From the NCBI GenBank assembly GCA_003574785.1, contig QORU01000014.1, positions 124,001 through 188,000 on the forward strand: 64,000 bases of DNA, written 5' to 3'. This document shows, piece after piece, positions 9,161 to 18,767 of the stretch; position 1 is the first letter of the stretch, and every line of letters starts with the position of its first letter. The stretch comes from Taklimakanibacter deserti (GTDB taxonomy: Bacteria; Pseudomonadota; Alphaproteobacteria; Rhizobiales; Aestuariivirgaceae). The notes under the pieces are model-generated. The model saw only the letters and a program-made list of their open reading frames with translations, was not told where the DNA came from and did no database searches. The position numbers and the translations under genes were made by a program.

Positions 9161-9715
9161 CTAATCCTTCAGATAAAGGACGCCGTTTTCGATCCGGAAA
9201 CTCGACAGGCGGCTCAGGAAGCTCATGCCGAGAAGCGATCCCCTGAGCGCTCCTTCGGGCAGCACCACACCCTCGACATCACGCACCCGGACATTGTCGA
9301 CATCGACGCGGCGCAGCTTCACCCGGGCCGCCTTGACGATACCATTGGCCGTGTTGATCGGCGTGTCATAATCGAGGCCGTGCGGCCTCAGGCCCACTTT
9401 TTCGGCATCCTCATAGGAAAGCGCCACGCCTGATGCTCCGGTATCGACCATGACGGCAATGGTCGTGCCATTGATATCGGCCTTGGCGAAATAATGCCCG
9501 TTGCTGTCCGCCTTGAGCTCGGTGGCGCTGTAGAGGGAGGGCGCATCGAGGGAAGGCTTGAGGCCCGCGATCGGGCGGGCTTCCTGGTGCAGGCTGACAG
9601 CTGCTGCCATGACGATCATGGCAAGCACGGGCAGGGCGATGCTGACCCGGCTGATCAGGCGCGTGGCGATCAGCAGGGCGGCCACCAGTACGAAGCTCGC
9701 AATCCAGATCATCAT
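9161..9715 (-). CDS. Membrane-anchored retropepsin-like aspartic protease (TIGR02281 type)
   Basis: Protein of 184 residues with two N-terminal membrane segments (about 1-20 and 24-43) and a periplasmic retropepsin-like domain. The active-site motif is [14 protein letters not shown], and the fold-defining [12 protein letters not shown] segment comes later. The single Asp motif per chain means it would work as a dimer, like clan AA proteases. The family is widespread in alphaproteobacteria and its substrate is unknown. It is co-directional with the DUF1289 gene. Confidence 0.85.
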   Translation of the reverse strand: MMIWIASFVLVAALLIATRLISRVSIALPVLAMIVMAAAVSLHQEARPIAGLKPSLDAPSLYSATELKADSNGHYFAKADINGTTIAVMVDTGASGVALSYEDAEKVGLRPHGLDYDTPINTANGIVKAARVKLRRVDVDNVRVRDVEGVVLPEGALRGSLLGMSFLSRLSSFRIENGVLYLKD

Positions 9716-9804
9716 CCTGAAACATCCCGACCCAATGGACGGAGAAGTCTTTCACAGCCTGTGATCAAGGAGCGGTAAAGGCGAAAGGCTCGTCGGTTTC
9801 TTGG

Positions 9805-10572
9805 TTAAGAAAAGCTTGCGGCAGCGGCGATCATCGCCGTCTCGACCAGGAATTGCAGCGCGCCGCATATGTCCCCGGTATGGCCGCCGATCTGGCGCAT
9901 CGCCAGGAAGCGGGTGAGCCCGGCCACCAGCGCGCCGGCCCCCAGGATCACCAGCGCCGGACCGAGTCCCCAAGTGGCGAGGATGAGGAGGGCGGCGATG
10001 ATGCCGCCCAACAGGAGAGCTTTCCTGGACGTGAAATCCGAGGGCTGGCCCGCCCCGTGCGCCAGACCGTCGCTGCGGGCAGGGGGCGTCGAGGCCATCA
10101 GCCAGACGATCAAGGCGCGCGAGAGGGCGCCAGTGGCGGCGAGGAGGGCTACGACCGCCGTTGCCGGTCCCTCAGCCAGCGCGCCGAGGCAGGCCGCCTT
10201 GACGAGGAGCCCGAGAACCAGGGCCATGACCCCATAGGCGCCGATATGGCTGTCGCGCATGATGGCGAGCTTGCCGTCGCGGTCTTGGCCGCCGCCGAAG
10301 CCGTCGGCCGTATCGGCGAGGCCGTCCTCATGCAGGCCGCCGGTCAGGACCGCCAAGGCGGCAAGGGTGAGGCCGGCGGCGGCAAGGCCCGGCAGGCCGG
10401 TCGAAGCGAGGCCCGCCAGCACGAGCCCCGAAGCCGCCCCGATGACGGCCCCGGCAACGGGGAAGGCCCGCATCGCCTCAGCCAAGGGGGCTGAAGGCAC
10501 TCCTCCCGGTATCGGCAGCCGGGTCAGGAAGCCGAAGCTCGCCGCGAGATCGGCGGTCCAGCTCTTCGCCAT
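9805..10572 (-). CDS. cobS: Adenosylcobinamide-GDP ribazoletransferase
   Basis: Integral membrane enzyme that joins adenosylcobinamide-GDP to alpha-ribazole, the last assembly step of vitamin B12. The product has 255 residues with multiple hydrophobic segments. The signature GGLHEDGLADTADGFGGG, whose acidic residues bind metal, is near residue 80, and RDSHIGAYGVMAL follows. The ATG at 10572 is preferred over an in-frame ATG at 10599 because GGAA stands 7 bases upstream and the family start (SFGFLTRLPIP) lies close by. It is divergent from cobT, the gene for the preceding activity in the same branch, with a 93-base gap. Confidence 0.93.
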   Translation of the reverse strand: MAKSWTADLAASFGFLTRLPIPGGVPSAPLAEAMRAFPVAGAVIGAASGLVLAGLASTGLPGLAAAGLTLAALAVLTGGLHEDGLADTADGFGGGQDRDGKLAIMRDSHIGAYGVMALVLGLLVKAACLGALAEGPATAVVALLAATGALSRALIVWLMASTPPARSDGLAHGAGQPSDFTSRKALLLGGIIAALLILATWGLGPALVILGAGALVAGLTRFLAMRQIGGHTGDICGALQFLVETAMIAAAASFS

Positions 10573-10665
10573 GTCGTTTCCGGAATTCAGGGAGGCCATG
10601 GCGTAGTCATTATGCGGCGGCTATGGACTGGGCAACCTTCCCGACAACCCCATACAGGAAAAAAG

Positions 10666-11688
10666 ATGACTGCGACGACCGGCCTGCCCTTTGACGATAT
10701 CCGCCGCCTCATCGCGGACCTGCCGCCCCCCGATGAGGAAGCGGCGGCAGCCGTCCGGGCTCGCGACAGCCGGTTGACCAAGCCGCCAGGGTCACTAGGG
10801 CGGCTCGAGCATATCGCCGAATGGCTGGCGCGTTGGCAGGGCCGCCATGCCCCCCGGGTCGAGCGTCCGGTCGTCGCCGTCTTCGCCGGCAATCATGGGG
10901 TGGTGAACCAAGGGGTTGCCGCCTATCCCCAGGCCGTCACCCGCCAGATGGTGGCCAATTTCCAGGCCGGCGGCGCCGCGGTGAACCAGATCTGCAAGAG
11001 CTTCGACCTCGGCCTCAAGGTCTTCGAGCTGGCGCTCGAAACGCCGACCAAAGACATCACCGAGGCCGCCGCCATGGAAGAGGCCGAATGCGCCGCGACC
11101 ATGGCCTACGGCATGGAGGCGGTCGCCGGCGGCGCCGATCTTCTCTGCATCGGCGAGATGGGCATCGGCAATACGACCATCGCCGCCGCCATTTGCCATG
11201 GGCTCTATGGCGGCGATCCGGCCGACTGGGTGGGGCCCGGGACGGGTGTCGACGCCGAGGGCCTCAGGCGCAAGGCCGATGCGGTGGGCCGCGCCGTCGC
11301 CTTCCACAAAGCGCATCTCAAGGACCCGCTCGAAGTGCTGCGCCGTCTCGGCGGCCGCGAGCTCGCCGCCATGGCAGGGGCGATCCTGGCCGCCCGTCAT
11401 GCCAAGGTGCCAGTGCTGATCGACGGCTATGTGGCGAGTGCCGCGGCGGCGACCCTGCACGCTTTGGCCCCCCGCGCCCTCGATCACTGCCTTGCCGCGC
11501 ACCGCTCTGCCGAGCCGGCGCACCGCCTTCTTCTCGAGAAGCTCGGACAGGAGCCCTTGCTCGATCTCGGCATGCGGCTGGGCGAGGCTTCGGGAGCAGC
11601 CCTCGCCGCCGCCATCGTCAAGGCCGCGGCCGATCTCCATAACGGCATGGCGACCTTCGAGAGCGCCGGCGTGAGTGACAAAGCATGA
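10666..11688 (+). CDS. cobT: Nicotinate-nucleotide--dimethylbenzimidazole phosphoribosyltransferase
   Basis: Makes alpha-ribazole 5'-phosphate from dimethylbenzimidazole and nicotinate mononucleotide for the lower ligand of cobalamin. The 340-residue product carries TKPPGSLGRLE near the N-terminus, VFAGNHGVVNQGV, the phosphate-binding GEMGIGNTTIAAA and the C-terminal catalytic Glu in MRLGEASGAAL. The ATG at 10666 follows AGGAAAAAAG, a good ribosome binding site; the frame is open to 10612. It is divergent from cobS. Its stop codon lies inside the left arm of an intergenic repeat. Confidence 0.94.
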   Translation: MTATTGLPFDDIRRLIADLPPPDEEAAAAVRARDSRLTKPPGSLGRLEHIAEWLARWQGRHAPRVERPVVAVFAGNHGVVNQGVAAYPQAVTRQMVANFQAGGAAVNQICKSFDLGLKVFELALETPTKDITEAAAMEEAECAATMAYGMEAVAGGADLLCIGEMGIGNTTIAAAICHGLYGGDPADWVGPGTGVDAEGLRRKADAVGRAVAFHKAHLKDPLEVLRRLGGRELAAMAGAILAARHAKVPVLIDGYVASAAAATLHALAPRALDHCLAAHRSAEPAHRLLLEKLGQEPLLDLGMRLGEASGAALAAAIVKAAADLHNGMATFESAGVSDKA

Positions 11689-11750
11689 TCCGGAAAAGCT
11701 TGTGGCTGGGCTTGACCCGGCCATCTCCCGGTTTTCCGATAAGATCATGC
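11683..11750. repeat. REP-like inverted repeat at the cobT stop
   Basis: Perfect 8-base outer arms GCATGATC (11683-11690) and GATCATGC (11743-11750), with inner arms GGAAAA (11692-11697) and TTTTCC (11732-11737). Elements of this shape, GCATGATC plus GGAAAA, are common intergenic repeats in Rhizobiales genomes. The TGA stop of cobT is part of the left arm, and the element probably serves as a 3' hairpin for cobT facing the convergent kinase gene. Confidence 0.6.
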
Positions 11751-11767
11751 GCAAGAAATGAAGCGCG

Positions 11768-13321
11768 TCAGCTCGTGATGGCGATGAGCTTGCGCTGGCT
11801 GGGCGAGGTCGCGGCCTCGGCGATGACCTCGGCCCTGGGCCCGCTGAGCACGCGCGCGAAGGGGAAGACCACCGTCGCCTCGGTGCCGTGACCGGGCTTG
11901 CTGCGCAATTCGAACGAACCGCCATGCATGTTGATGAGGCCTTTGACGATCGGCAGGCCGAGGCCGGCGCCGTCGACCGCCTTCTTCACCGCGAGCGATC
12001 CGCGGGCGAAGGCCTGCATGGCGAGCTCGATCTCCTCTTCCGGCATGCCGGGACCATTGTCGATGAAGCTGACGGCGATCTCGCCGCCTTCGCGCTGGCT
12101 TGCCATGACCAGGATCTCGCCGCCCACGGGGGAGAATTTCGCGGCATTCGACAGGAGATTGATCCAGATTTGCCGCACCGAGCGGTGATCGACCAGGACC
12201 TTGGGCAGGTTCGCCGGAATATCGAAGACGAGATCTTGCGACTTTTCCCTGAGCTTGAAGGCGACGAAGTTCCGCACATCCTCGAGCGAGTCGGCGATGG
12301 CGAGAGGCTCTTCGCGCATGTCGCGCCGTCCCGCCTCGATGCGGGTGAGATCGAGGATGTCGTTGACGAGGCTGAGCAGATAGCTACCCGAATTGTGGAT
12401 GTCGTTGGCATAGGTCTTGTAGGCCGAGATCTCGTGGCGGCCGAACATCTCGCGGCTGATGATCTCGGAGAAGCCCAGGATGGCGTTGAGCGGAGTCCTG
12501 AGCTCATGGCTCATGGTGGCGAGAAATTGCGACTTGGCCTTGCTCGCTTCTTCGGCGCGAAGCCTTTCGCGCTCGGCTTCGGCCCTGGCACTCTCGGCCT
12601 TGTCGCGCTCGACGACGAGCTGGGAGAAGAGCTCGTCCTTCTGCGCCTTGAAGATGAACATGTCGCGCGCCGTTTCCTGCAGCTTGCGGGCGACGAGCGC
12701 GAAGAAGATCTGGCAGCCGATGGCGAGGGCGCCCAGGCCCGAATAGAGATAGCTCTGTTCGGCGGTGCAGCGCAGCGCCAGGGCCAAAGTGATGAGGCCG
12801 GTGCCGGCGACGATGATCGGCATGAAGTTGGCGGAGATCATGATGCGCACCGCGACGATGGCCATGAGACTCGCCACGATATAGATATGCTGCAGGTCGC
12901 TGGCGTTGTCCCATAGAAGGAACAATGGCGAAGACCAGCAGGCGGCGATGAAGAACTCGGATGCCGTCATCATGCCGAGCCAATCGTGGAACTGTGACTT
13001 TTTCGGCTTGCTCTTGTGCTGCTGATGGCAGAGCTGGAGATATTGCCGGCAGAGATAGACCTGGATGGCTTGGCAGCCGACGGCCGCGACGAACCATGCA
13101 AGCGATTGCTGCCACGGTGCCCATTGGAGCGTCATGAGCGCGAAGAGGGCGGCGAAGAGGGGCAGAGCGTAGACGACTTTCAACTGGTTCTTGACGAACA
13201 TGGTCAAGAGGTCGCGTTCCCAGGGAATGGTCTCGCTGTCGCCGATGACTACCCCATTGGCCGCAGCCGCGGGCGAAATTGCACCGGCGGCAGGAACTGT
13301 CGTGGCATCCGTTGTGAGCAT
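11768..13321 (-). CDS. Membrane sensor histidine kinase (PleC/DivJ-like architecture)
   Basis: A 517-residue kinase. Residues 50-235 contain about six membrane segments without a recognisable sensory domain. A coiled-coil follows (about 240-280, ERDKAESARAEAERERLRAEEASKAK begins at about 254), then the HisKA H-box SHELRTPLNAILGFSEII and an HATPase with N-box NLLSNAAKFSP, G1 DNGPGMP and G2 GAGLGLPIVKGL. The kinase core resembles the PleC/DivJ/PdhS group of alphaproteobacterial cell-cycle kinases. No response regulator gene is adjacent, so it is an orphan; its partner could be a DivK-like regulator elsewhere. The gene converges on cobT. Confidence 0.88.
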   Translation of the reverse strand: MLTTDATTVPAAGAISPAAAANGVVIGDSETIPWERDLLTMFVKNQLKVVYALPLFAALFALMTLQWAPWQQSLAWFVAAVGCQAIQVYLCRQYLQLCHQQHKSKPKKSQFHDWLGMMTASEFFIAACWSSPLFLLWDNASDLQHIYIVASLMAIVAVRIMISANFMPIIVAGTGLITLALALRCTAEQSYLYSGLGALAIGCQIFFALVARKLQETARDMFIFKAQKDELFSQLVVERDKAESARAEAERERLRAEEASKAKSQFLATMSHELRTPLNAILGFSEIISREMFGRHEISAYKTYANDIHNSGSYLLSLVNDILDLTRIEAGRRDMREEPLAIADSLEDVRNFVAFKLREKSQDLVFDIPANLPKVLVDHRSVRQIWINLLSNAAKFSPVGGEILVMASQREGGEIAVSFIDNGPGMPEEEIELAMQAFARGSLAVKKAVDGAGLGLPIVKGLINMHGGSFELRSKPGHGTEATVVFPFARVLSGPRAEVIAEAATSPSQRKLIAITS

Positions 13322-13425
13322 GACGGTTCGCTCAATTCACCCATTAGTCGTCCCATGGCGAGGATAGGAAAAGCGGTTTAAAGCCCTGTTCGCGAAAACA
13401 CTAAAAATGCTCTTATGTATTAACC

Positions 13426-14064
13426 ATGCCGGAAACTCTGAAACGCCTGAGCGCCAGAATAAAGGCCTGCCGCATCTGCCTGGAGGCCCCGAAAGGACGA
13501 CCCTTGCCGCATGAGCCGCGGCCGGTTTTCCAAGTGAGTTCAACAGCGAAGCTCCTCATCGTCGGGCAGGCGCCGGGAACGCGCGTCCACGCCTCGGGCC
13601 GGCCCTTCACCGATCCCTCCGGCGTCAGGCTCAGGCAGTGGCTCGGCATCGATGAAACCCTGTTTTATGATGAACGCCACGTTGCCATCGTGCCCATGGG
13701 GTTCTGCTTTCCCGGCCAGAACGCGAAGGGCGCCGATCTGCCGCCGCGCCCTGAATGCGCGCCGGCCTGGCGGGCGAAGCTCCTGTCGCATTTGAACGCC
13801 GTGCGCTTCGTCATCTGTCTCGGCCGGCCGGCCCAGCACTGGCATCTGGGCGAGCTCGCCGGAGCGGATTTGACCGAGACGGTGAGGAACTGGCGCAAGA
13901 GTTTGGCATTGCATCCCAAGGTTCTGGCGCTGCCGCATCCGTCCTGGCGCAACAATGCCTGGCTCAAGAAGAATCCGTGGTTTGCGGACGAGCTGCTTCC
14001 GGTGCTGCGCAAGGAGATGCGAGACCTCTTCCCGGCGCATAGGACGGGCCGACTTAGCATTTGA
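13426..14064 (+). CDS. Uracil-DNA glycosylase superfamily protein
   Basis: Protein of 212 residues with the UDG superfamily fold. Motif 1 is LLIVGQAPGTRVHASGRPF, and the C-terminal motif 2 is LPHPSWRNNAWLKKNPW. The N-terminal CRICLEAPKGRPLPH part is shorter in cysteines than family 4 enzymes, which use four to bind Fe-S, so this is more likely a related family without a complete cluster. Such proteins remove uracil from DNA or have unproven activity. It is divergent from the kinase gene and 30 bases ahead of the Mrp gene. Confidence 0.82.
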   Translation: MPETLKRLSARIKACRICLEAPKGRPLPHEPRPVFQVSSTAKLLIVGQAPGTRVHASGRPFTDPSGVRLRQWLGIDETLFYDERHVAIVPMGFCFPGQNAKGADLPPRPECAPAWRAKLLSHLNAVRFVICLGRPAQHWHLGELAGADLTETVRNWRKSLALHPKVLALPHPSWRNNAWLKKNPWFADELLPVLRKEMRDLFPAHRTGRLSI

Positions 14065-14094
14065 CCTTTGCCGTTCATGCAGTAAGCGAGACCC

Positions 14095-15186
14095 ATGGAA
14101 AAGATCACACGTGAACAGATATTGGCCGCCCTCGGCAAGCTCAAGCTCCCGGGCTCTGCACGGGACATCGTCTCGGCAGGGCTCATCAGCGACATCGTGA
14201 TCGCCAACAACCGGGTGATGTTCGCGATCACCGCCGATCAGGGAAACACGGCTGCGGTGGAGCCCGTGCGCCGCGAGGCCGAGCGTATCGTCGCGAGCAT
14301 GCCGGGTGTCGAGAAGGTGATGGTGGCGCTGACCGCCGAGCGCAAGCAGGCGCCGCCCAAGACGGCCAATCTCAAGAGCGGCATCCCGGGCCTGCGCCAT
14401 ATCGTTGCGGTGGCGTCCGGCAAGGGCGGTGTCGGCAAGTCGACCATGGCGGTCAATCTCGCGCTGGCACTCAAGGCCAACGGGTTGCGCGTGGCGGTGC
14501 TCGATGCCGATGTCTATGGGCCTTCCATGCCGCGGCTGCTCGGCATCACGGGCAAGCCCAGAGCCGCCGATGCCGAAGGCAAGCTCATGCAGCCCATGGA
14601 AGCGTATGGGCTCAAGGTCATGTCGATGGGCTTCCTCGTTCCCGAGGACACGCCGATGATCTGGCGGGGCCCGATGGTGATGTCGGCTCTCATGCAGATG
14701 CTGCGCGATGTGACCTGGGGCGAGATCGACATCATGATCGTCGACATGCCGCCGGGCACCGGCGATGCGCAGCTGACGCTGGCGCAGCAGACGCCGCTCT
14801 CGGGCGCCGTGATCGTCTCGACGCCGCAGGATCTGGCGTTGCTCGATGCCCGCAAGGGACTCAACATGTTTCGCAAGGTGAGCGTGCCGGTTCTCGGCAT
14901 CATCGAGAATATGAGCTATTTCATCTGTGGCAAATGCGGCGAGCGTCATGAGATATTCGGCCATGGCGGGGCGCGCGAGGAAGCCCGGCGCCTGGGCGTC
15001 CCGTTCCTGGGCGAGGTGCCGCTTGACATGGAGGTCCGCGCCCGCTCCGATGCTGGCGAGCCCATTGTAGCGTCTCTGCCGGAGGGGGCGCATGCGGCGA
15101 TTTTCAGGAAGATCGCCGCTGAGGTGTGGTCCGCGGTCGAAGCTGGAGGTGTCCGGAAGTCGCCTCGGATCGTGATCGAAGATTAG
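14095..15186 (+). CDS. Mrp/ApbC family Fe-S cluster carrier ATPase
   Basis: P-loop protein of 363 residues that carries or transfers [4Fe-4S] clusters. The N-terminal MIP18/DUF59-like domain (1-80) is followed by the deviant Walker A ASGKGGVGKSTMAVN near 106. Next come DADVYGPSMPRLLG and the IVDMPPGTGDAQLTL switch region, and then the cluster-binding CGKCG (CxxC) near 280. Length and domain order match Mrp of alphaproteobacteria. It follows the UDG-family gene on the same strand and may be co-transcribed with it. Confidence 0.94.
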   Translation: MEKITREQILAALGKLKLPGSARDIVSAGLISDIVIANNRVMFAITADQGNTAAVEPVRREAERIVASMPGVEKVMVALTAERKQAPPKTANLKSGIPGLRHIVAVASGKGGVGKSTMAVNLALALKANGLRVAVLDADVYGPSMPRLLGITGKPRAADAEGKLMQPMEAYGLKVMSMGFLVPEDTPMIWRGPMVMSALMQMLRDVTWGEIDIMIVDMPPGTGDAQLTLAQQTPLSGAVIVSTPQDLALLDARKGLNMFRKVSVPVLGIIENMSYFICGKCGERHEIFGHGGAREEARRLGVPFLGEVPLDMEVRARSDAGEPIVASLPEGAHAAIFRKIAAEVWSAVEAGGVRKSPRIVIED

Positions 15187-15288
15187 GGGGAAACGGCCGT
15201 AAATGCTTGATCTTACAGGCCGGTAACGCAAGATTTACCATATGTTCGCTTTAATCGGCGAATCGTGCAGTCGGGGAAGGGGTCTGTC

Positions 15289-16092
15289 ATGTCGAAACTG
15301 ATGATCATTCTGGGCATCATCGTCGCCGCAGCGGGCGCGGTGATCGGTGCCCTCATCTATGTTTCACCAGGCCAGATGCAGGTTCTGGGGCTGACCCCCG
15401 AAGTTGCCGCGGTGGCGCTGGTCGGCGGCTTGGGCCTTATTGGCCTCGGCGGCGTCATTGGCGCCTTGGACAAGACCACTGCCGCCACGCGTGGATTGCG
15501 CGACTGGCTGGTGGCCGGCCAGGACAGCGGCCAGATGGCGCCGGTGACATCGCCCGCCGTCGTGTCGGATTTCTCGACCGCCACCATCGCGCCGCCGCCT
15601 TTCCCGGTTCCCACACCGCCCGTCGAGCCGCCGCCGTCGCCCACCAGCAAACTCGATGCCCTGCTCAGGGAATCGAAGGCCGAGACGAGCCGCGTGGTAG
15701 CCGAGAGCAAGGAGACGATCTCGGCGATCGACAAGGCCAAGGAGCGGCTCGAAGAGGTGTTGAGCCCGCGCCAACCGGAACCGCCGCCGCTGTCACCTCC
15801 GCCGCTGTCACCTCCGCCGGCCGTCGAGACCGTGGCCGAGCCAGCCGCCGAGACGGTGGAAGTAGCCGAGACGACCGAGGTCGTGGCCGAAGCGGGCGAC
15901 GTCATCGAGACCGCCGAAGAGGGCGAGGACACTCAGCTCTTCGTCGTCGAGGAGCGCCTGATCAGAGGGCGCCCGGCGCGGGTCCTTTCCGATGGCACCG
16001 TCGAAGCGGAGACCGATGACGGCTGGATGCGGTTCGAGAATCTCGAGCATCTCGAGGAATATCTCGACGCCATGTCGCCCGGGCAAGCTTAG
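15289..16092 (+). CDS. Hypothetical membrane-anchored Pro-rich protein
   Basis: Unrecognised 267-residue protein. Two N-terminal hydrophobic segments (about 3-22 and 33-55) could anchor it as a hairpin. A proline-rich stretch with PPPLSPP repeated (about 100-180) and charged, helix-forming segments follow. A compact C-terminal piece reads LFVVEERLIRGRPARVLSDG and ends in an acidic helix. GGGAAGGGG about 7 bases upstream supports ATG 15289; the frame is open a little further. The composition suggests a cytoplasmic scaffold linked to the membrane. Its end overlaps the convergent stress-protein gene by 4 bases. Confidence 0.6.
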   Translation: MSKLMIILGIIVAAAGAVIGALIYVSPGQMQVLGLTPEVAAVALVGGLGLIGLGGVIGALDKTTAATRGLRDWLVAGQDSGQMAPVTSPAVVSDFSTATIAPPPFPVPTPPVEPPPSPTSKLDALLRESKAETSRVVAESKETISAIDKAKERLEEVLSPRQPEPPPLSPPPLSPPPAVETVAEPAAETVEVAETTEVVAEAGDVIETAEEGEDTQLFVVEERLIRGRPARVLSDGTVEAETDDGWMRFENLEHLEEYLDAMSPGQA

Positions 16093-17117
16093 CGCACGTC
16101 GAGGACGCTGGTCCTGGCGTTGTGCACGACCTGGCTCGCGGTCGAACCCTTGAAGATGCGCTGCAGCCGCGAGCGGCCCTCATCCGTCACCACGATGAAG
16201 CGGTAGCTCGAGCCGGTCTCGATGATCTCCTCGGCCGTATCGCCGATGGCGGTGCGGGTGTCGGAGACGGTGATCTTCATCGCCTTGAGCAGCGCCTTGG
16301 CATTGGCGACGGCTTCTTCCGCCGCGGGCCTCGCCGCTTCGTCCGGCGCCACCGAGAACAGCGTGATCGAGGCGCCGCTCATATGGGCGAGGACGGCGGC
16401 CCGGCGCACCGCCTGCATCGAGCGCGATGAGCCGTCGGTGCAGATGAAGAAACCTTCCTTGTCGAGGCTGGGCCGCGCCACCAGCACCGAGCAGGGCGCA
16501 TGCGTCACCACTTCCTGGACGACGCCGGTGCCGAACCAGGCCTTGAATTCGCTGCGCCAGCGCGACGGCTGTCCCAGGATCATCAGATTGTAGGGGCCGA
16601 GCTCATATTGATCGAGGATGCCGTTGGCGGCATCGGGCGCGGTCTTGAGCTTGAGCACGACGCTCCTGCCCTTGTCGCTGCGATATTCCACCTTGGTGTC
16701 GCCGGCGGGGTCGCCCCAGGCATCCTGGTGGCTCGCCTCATTGGACCAGCTTTCGACGTCGATGCCCTCTTCCTTGAGGATGGCGAGGGAACGCTTCAGG
16801 TCGCGCACGCCGGGCAGCTCGAAGCCCGAATCCATCATGTTCTGGCGGGCGATCCGCAGTTGCAGGCCTCCCGACCACAGCGCCTGGTCGATCGGGCGCA
16901 CATAGAGCACGATGATGTCGCATTCGTCATTGATCGCGAGGCGGGCGGCGAACTGGACGGTGATGAAGGATTCCTCCGAGCCGTCGATGCAGGCGAGGAT
17001 GCGGAAACGGTTGCGGCGCTGCTGGCGCAGATTGTGCAGCGTCTTTTGCACCGCGCGTTCCTGCCGGTCGCTGAGCTTGGTGCGCTTGAACAGGTTCTCC
17101 AGCACTCGCGGGGTCAC
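16089..17117 (-). CDS. Tandem-domain universal stress protein
   Basis: A 342-residue protein with two Usp domains after a basic N-terminus. Domain 1 starts at about 38 (RFRILACIDGSEESFITVQ) and includes NLMILGQPSRWRSEFKAWFG. Domain 2 starts at about 222 (GFFICTDGSSRSMQAVRRA) and ends FKGSTASQVVHNARTSVLDV. The final segments resemble the ATP-binding G-x2-G-x9-G(S/T) loop of UspA-type proteins, stronger in domain 2. Such proteins act in stress survival or as regulators of transporters. The SLC13 permease gene lies 21 bases upstream on the same strand, so the pair may be an operon in which the Usp protein modulates transport. Confidence 0.88.
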   Translation of the reverse strand: MTPRVLENLFKRTKLSDRQERAVQKTLHNLRQQRRNRFRILACIDGSEESFITVQFAARLAINDECDIIVLYVRPIDQALWSGGLQLRIARQNMMDSGFELPGVRDLKRSLAILKEEGIDVESWSNEASHQDAWGDPAGDTKVEYRSDKGRSVVLKLKTAPDAANGILDQYELGPYNLMILGQPSRWRSEFKAWFGTGVVQEVVTHAPCSVLVARPSLDKEGFFICTDGSSRSMQAVRRAAVLAHMSGASITLFSVAPDEAARPAAEEAVANAKALLKAMKITVSDTRTAIGDTAEEIIETGSSYRFIVVTDEGRSRLQRIFKGSTASQVVHNARTSVLDVR

Positions 17118-17138
17118 TCCTCTTCTGCGATTCGGAGT

Positions 17139-18689
17139 CTAGCTCGCGATGAAGGGCCAATAAAGGCTGGCGAGGGCCAAGAGGATGATCACCGACACGA
17201 TCATCATGCGCATGCCGACCTTGAAGAAGTCGCGGCCCTTCAGATAGCCCGACGCATAGATGATGGTGAAGGCGGGCTGCGCCGCCGGCGTCAGGTAGCC
17301 GAAGGCGGACGAGATCGCGGTGACGAAGCCGGCGATGAGCGGATCCTGGTGCGCGGCATAGGCGGTGTTGAGCAGGATCGGCGCCAGGACCGCGACCGCG
17401 GCGCCGGCCGTCATCGTATTGGAGACGGCAATGGTGAGGAGCGAGATGGCGGCATTGAAGCCGAGGCCTGAGCCGGCGCCGATATTGTCGAGGAGCGACA
17501 GGAAGCTCGACGCGACCCAGGCCGCCGCCCCGGTTTCGGTCATCTCGACGCCGAGCGATATCGCCGCCGCATAGAGGAGCACCACACCCCAGTTGACGCC
17601 CGAATTGATGTCCTCCCAGCGTACCAGGCCGAAGACCAGGAAGGCGGCGACGCCGATCAGGGCAATGACGCCGAGGCCCAGATGCTGCGACAGGAAGATC
17701 CAGCCCAGGATGGTCAGGACGAAGATGAAGATGGTGAGCCAGCCCGACGGCTTGAGCGGCCCGTCCATGATGACCTGGGTCCTGAGTTTCGACACCGCGC
17801 GCGACATGTCGGTGGTTTCGGGCTTGAAGGTAAAGACCAGGATCGCCGCCACGATCGGCAGGCGGATCAGGAACATCGGGAAGGCATAGACCGCCCAGGT
17901 GAGGTAATCCATGAGATAGCGGCGGCTCTCCGCGTCCAGGGGATCGTAGAACAGGTCCTTCCAATAGGAGATGATGATGGCGTTGCGCGCCCCGCCGGAG
18001 GGGGTGGCGACGCCGGCGATCGAGCAGCCATAGGAGATCGAGAACAGAATGACGGCCGCGAGATTGTGTACCTTCTTGGGGTCTTGCGAGGTCAGCGTGA
18101 TGAGTGTCACGCCGACCGGCAGCATCATCGCGGCGACGGTATGCTCGCCGATGAAGGCGGCGAGCGTGCCGCACACGGCGGTAATCCCGAAGCTGATCCA
18201 ATAGACGTTGGTGCCGGTCATCTGCACGATCGACCAGGCGATGCGCCGGTCGAGGCGCTGTTTCACGATGGCGACCGCGAGCATCAGCGAACCCATGATG
18301 AACAGCACCGAATCGGTCATCAGGCTCTGTGCCACTTTCGTGGGGTCGACCTTGAGGAGCACGACCTGGCCTATGATGATGAGCAGCGGCACTGTGGGCA
18401 GCGGCACCGCCTCGGTGACGAACAGGATGGTCGCAACCACCGACATGGCGAGCACGATCTGGCCTTCATCGGTGAGGCCGTCGGGCGTCGGCGCGACGAT
18501 CAAGAGGAAGCCGACCAGCATGGCGATGAAGAACCAGCGCCTGGTCCAGAAGAAATTAAGGTCGACATTCTGCCTGACAATGAGGTAGCGCTGGTAGCCG
18601 CGGCGCTGGAAACGCGTCAGCCGCTGGCTGATCTCATGCGCCTGCAGGCTGTCGCGCGGGAGCGAAAAAGTGGCTGCCGCTTGCGTCAT
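17139..18689 (-). CDS. SLC13/DASS family anion permease
   Basis: Polytopic inner-membrane protein of 516 residues with about 11-12 hydrophobic segments. It resembles divalent anion:sodium symporters (dicarboxylate, sulfate). Typical parts are VTEAVPLPTVPLLIIIGQ, FIGEHTVAAMMLPVG, GCSIAGVATPSGGARNA and the second half-repeat AVSNTMTAGAAVAVLAP, which contains the family SNT signature. The N-terminus is a 45-residue cytoplasmic stretch rich in Arg and Gln. It precedes the universal stress protein gene on the same strand. The substrate cannot be read from sequence. Confidence 0.88.
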   Translation of the reverse strand: MTQAAATFSLPRDSLQAHEISQRLTRFQRRGYQRYLIVRQNVDLNFFWTRRWFFIAMLVGFLLIVAPTPDGLTDEGQIVLAMSVVATILFVTEAVPLPTVPLLIIIGQVVLLKVDPTKVAQSLMTDSVLFIMGSLMLAVAIVKQRLDRRIAWSIVQMTGTNVYWISFGITAVCGTLAAFIGEHTVAAMMLPVGVTLITLTSQDPKKVHNLAAVILFSISYGCSIAGVATPSGGARNAIIISYWKDLFYDPLDAESRRYLMDYLTWAVYAFPMFLIRLPIVAAILVFTFKPETTDMSRAVSKLRTQVIMDGPLKPSGWLTIFIFVLTILGWIFLSQHLGLGVIALIGVAAFLVFGLVRWEDINSGVNWGVVLLYAAAISLGVEMTETGAAAWVASSFLSLLDNIGAGSGLGFNAAISLLTIAVSNTMTAGAAVAVLAPILLNTAYAAHQDPLIAGFVTAISSAFGYLTPAAQPAFTIIYASGYLKGRDFFKVGMRMMIVSVIILLALASLYWPFIAS

Positions 18690-18767
18690 CCTGGGGCCCT
18701 TGCCGAATGATTATGGCACATGAGAGACTGCATCGACCACACCGGGGAACTCTTTCAGGTTTTGTAA

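Noticed and set aside
10573..10665. Cobalamin riboswitch between cobS and cobT
   Set aside because: The 93-base gap is too short for a full B12 riboswitch and no B12-box-like sequence (GCCACTG) was seen.
13540..15135. Long minus-strand frame opposite mrp and the UDG-family gene (13540-15231)
   Set aside because: Both plus-strand genes have clear motifs; the minus-strand frame is His/Arg-rich and featureless.
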